Shown: one piece after another, positions 6,302 through 6,731 of the stretch
How the letters are laid out: the number at the start of each line of letters is the position of its first letter
Numbering within the stretch: position 1 is the stretch's first letter
Assembly (NCBI GenBank): GCA_910578495.1
Contig: CAJTRE010000062.1
Span: forward strand, 1-6,731
Origin: an uncultured Dorea sp.
Lineage (GTDB): Bacteria; Bacillota; Clostridia; Lachnospirales; Lachnospiraceae
Length of the DNA: 6,731 nt
Reading direction: 5' to 3'
Position numbers and translations under genes: made by a program
The notes under the pieces: model-generated
The model's input: only the letters and a program-made list of their open reading frames with translations
Database searches by the model: none
What the model was told of the DNA's origin: nothing

Positions 6302-6731
6302 TTAGTCACGTTTTTCATCCCCATTTCCATAGGGTATCGGTGCCTCCGCCACCATAGACAAATTCTGCGGCATCTCATATGTATAAGCGCCCGTCTTATC
6401 CAAAGCCTTTATATCCTTCTTCCTCATCTCCCGATACACAACCTCCGCCAACGCACTCATAATCGCATTATATTTAGCCGTATCTTCAAACAAACTCTGA
6501 TACGACTCCTGCGCCTCCATATATCCGTCCTGCGCTGCCGTGCCAAACGCTTTAGGGAAAATACTTTCCGCAAAAATCTGCGGATCAGAGGATTGTGCCA
6601 TCTTTTTCAGCTTCTTATCAGAAAGCAGTTTATCCCTCAACGCTGACAGAATAACCTTATCCCCTTCCGTAAAATTGCCCTTAAATTTCTCATTAATTTT
6701 CGCAATTACCTCATCCAAAGGCGTTTTTTCA
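6302..6731 (-). CDS. hsdR: Type I restriction endonuclease R subunit, C-terminal fragment (5' end outside window)
   Basis: Only the last 142 codons are present; the frame is open to the right edge (EKTPLDEVIAKINEKF at the edge), so the gene continues beyond the window. A TTG at 6716-6718 is an internal Leu codon and not the start. HsdR proteins carry the nuclease and the SF2 ATP-dependent DNA translocase and work with HsdM and HsdS in type I restriction-modification. This part is the C-terminal helical domain, which in the family contacts the methyltransferase core. Recognition rests on the family-typical run FKGNFTEGDKVIL, SDPQIFAESIFPKAF and YNAIMSALAEVVYREMRKK. After REMRKK about 37 further residues follow, ending in EKRD and a TAA. 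None of the catalytic motifs can be checked here. The gene probably heads the operon that continues into the coiled-coil and ATPase genes. Confidence 0.88.
   Translation of the reverse strand, partial: EKTPLDEVIAKINEKFKGNFTEGDKVILSALRDKLLSDKKLKKMAQSSDPQIFAESIFPKAFGTAAQDGYMEAQESYQSLFEDTAKYNAIMSALAEVVYREMRKKDIKALDKTGAYTYEMPQNLSMVAEAPIPYGNGDEKRD

Noticed and set aside
6302..6718. A separate 138-residue gene starting at the TTG at 6716-6718
   Set aside because: The frame is open to the window edge and continues the HsdR-like sequence upstream of the TTG, so this is the 3' end of hsdR and not a small gene.
1..6731. CRISPR array, tRNA or rRNA genes
   Set aside because: No regularly spaced repeats of CRISPR type, no cloverleaf with tRNA consensus and no rRNA-like stretch were seen. 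The three-way fold at 178-267 lacks tRNA features such as a GTTCRA T-arm.

Overview
The window reads as an accessory, defence-island type segment from an AT-rich Gram-positive bacterium, most likely a clostridial gut Firmicute. The grounds are AGGAGG-type ribosome binding sites, the codon choice, and an IS256-family element of the sort common in such genomes. This placement is inferred from style and not from a marker gene. Every supported gene lies on the minus strand, so the operon reads from the right edge of the window to the left.

From 6731 down to 6302 is the C-terminal end of a type I restriction endonuclease R subunit (HsdR); its N-terminal and motor parts lie outside the window. After a 135-base gap comes a 217-residue helical, coiled-coil-like protein of unknown function (6166 to 5513) with a strong AGGAGGAG ribosome binding site. 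Immediately after it, in the same reading frame and separated by one TAA codon plus a short acidic stretch with no good start site, is a very large P-loop ATPase gene (5449 to 1622). It has acidic linkers, a probable winged-helix segment, two cysteine clusters, a long helical middle and a late Walker A motif (GGRQLGKTALL). The matching acidic composition on both sides of the TAA suggests that the two genes were, or in relatives may be, one long gene.

The ATPase gene is cut 64 codons after the start of its P-loop region by an insertion sequence occupying about 1 to 1631. The inverted repeat of this element supplies the last codons and the TAA stop. The element encodes a complete 404-residue IS256-family transposase with its DDE residues. 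It also carries about 300 bases of non-coding DNA past the transposase gene, holding an elaborate three-way-junction fold followed by a plus-strand terminator. The window starts at, or within a base or two of, the left tip of the element, so the rest of the ATPase gene and the target duplication cannot be seen.

Taken together, the segment looks like an HsdR-linked module (restriction motor, coiled-coil partner and a STAND/AAA-like ATPase, the last class assigned by inference). In this strain it appears doubly damaged, by an in-frame stop and by an IS insertion. I do not recognise it as a named defence system.
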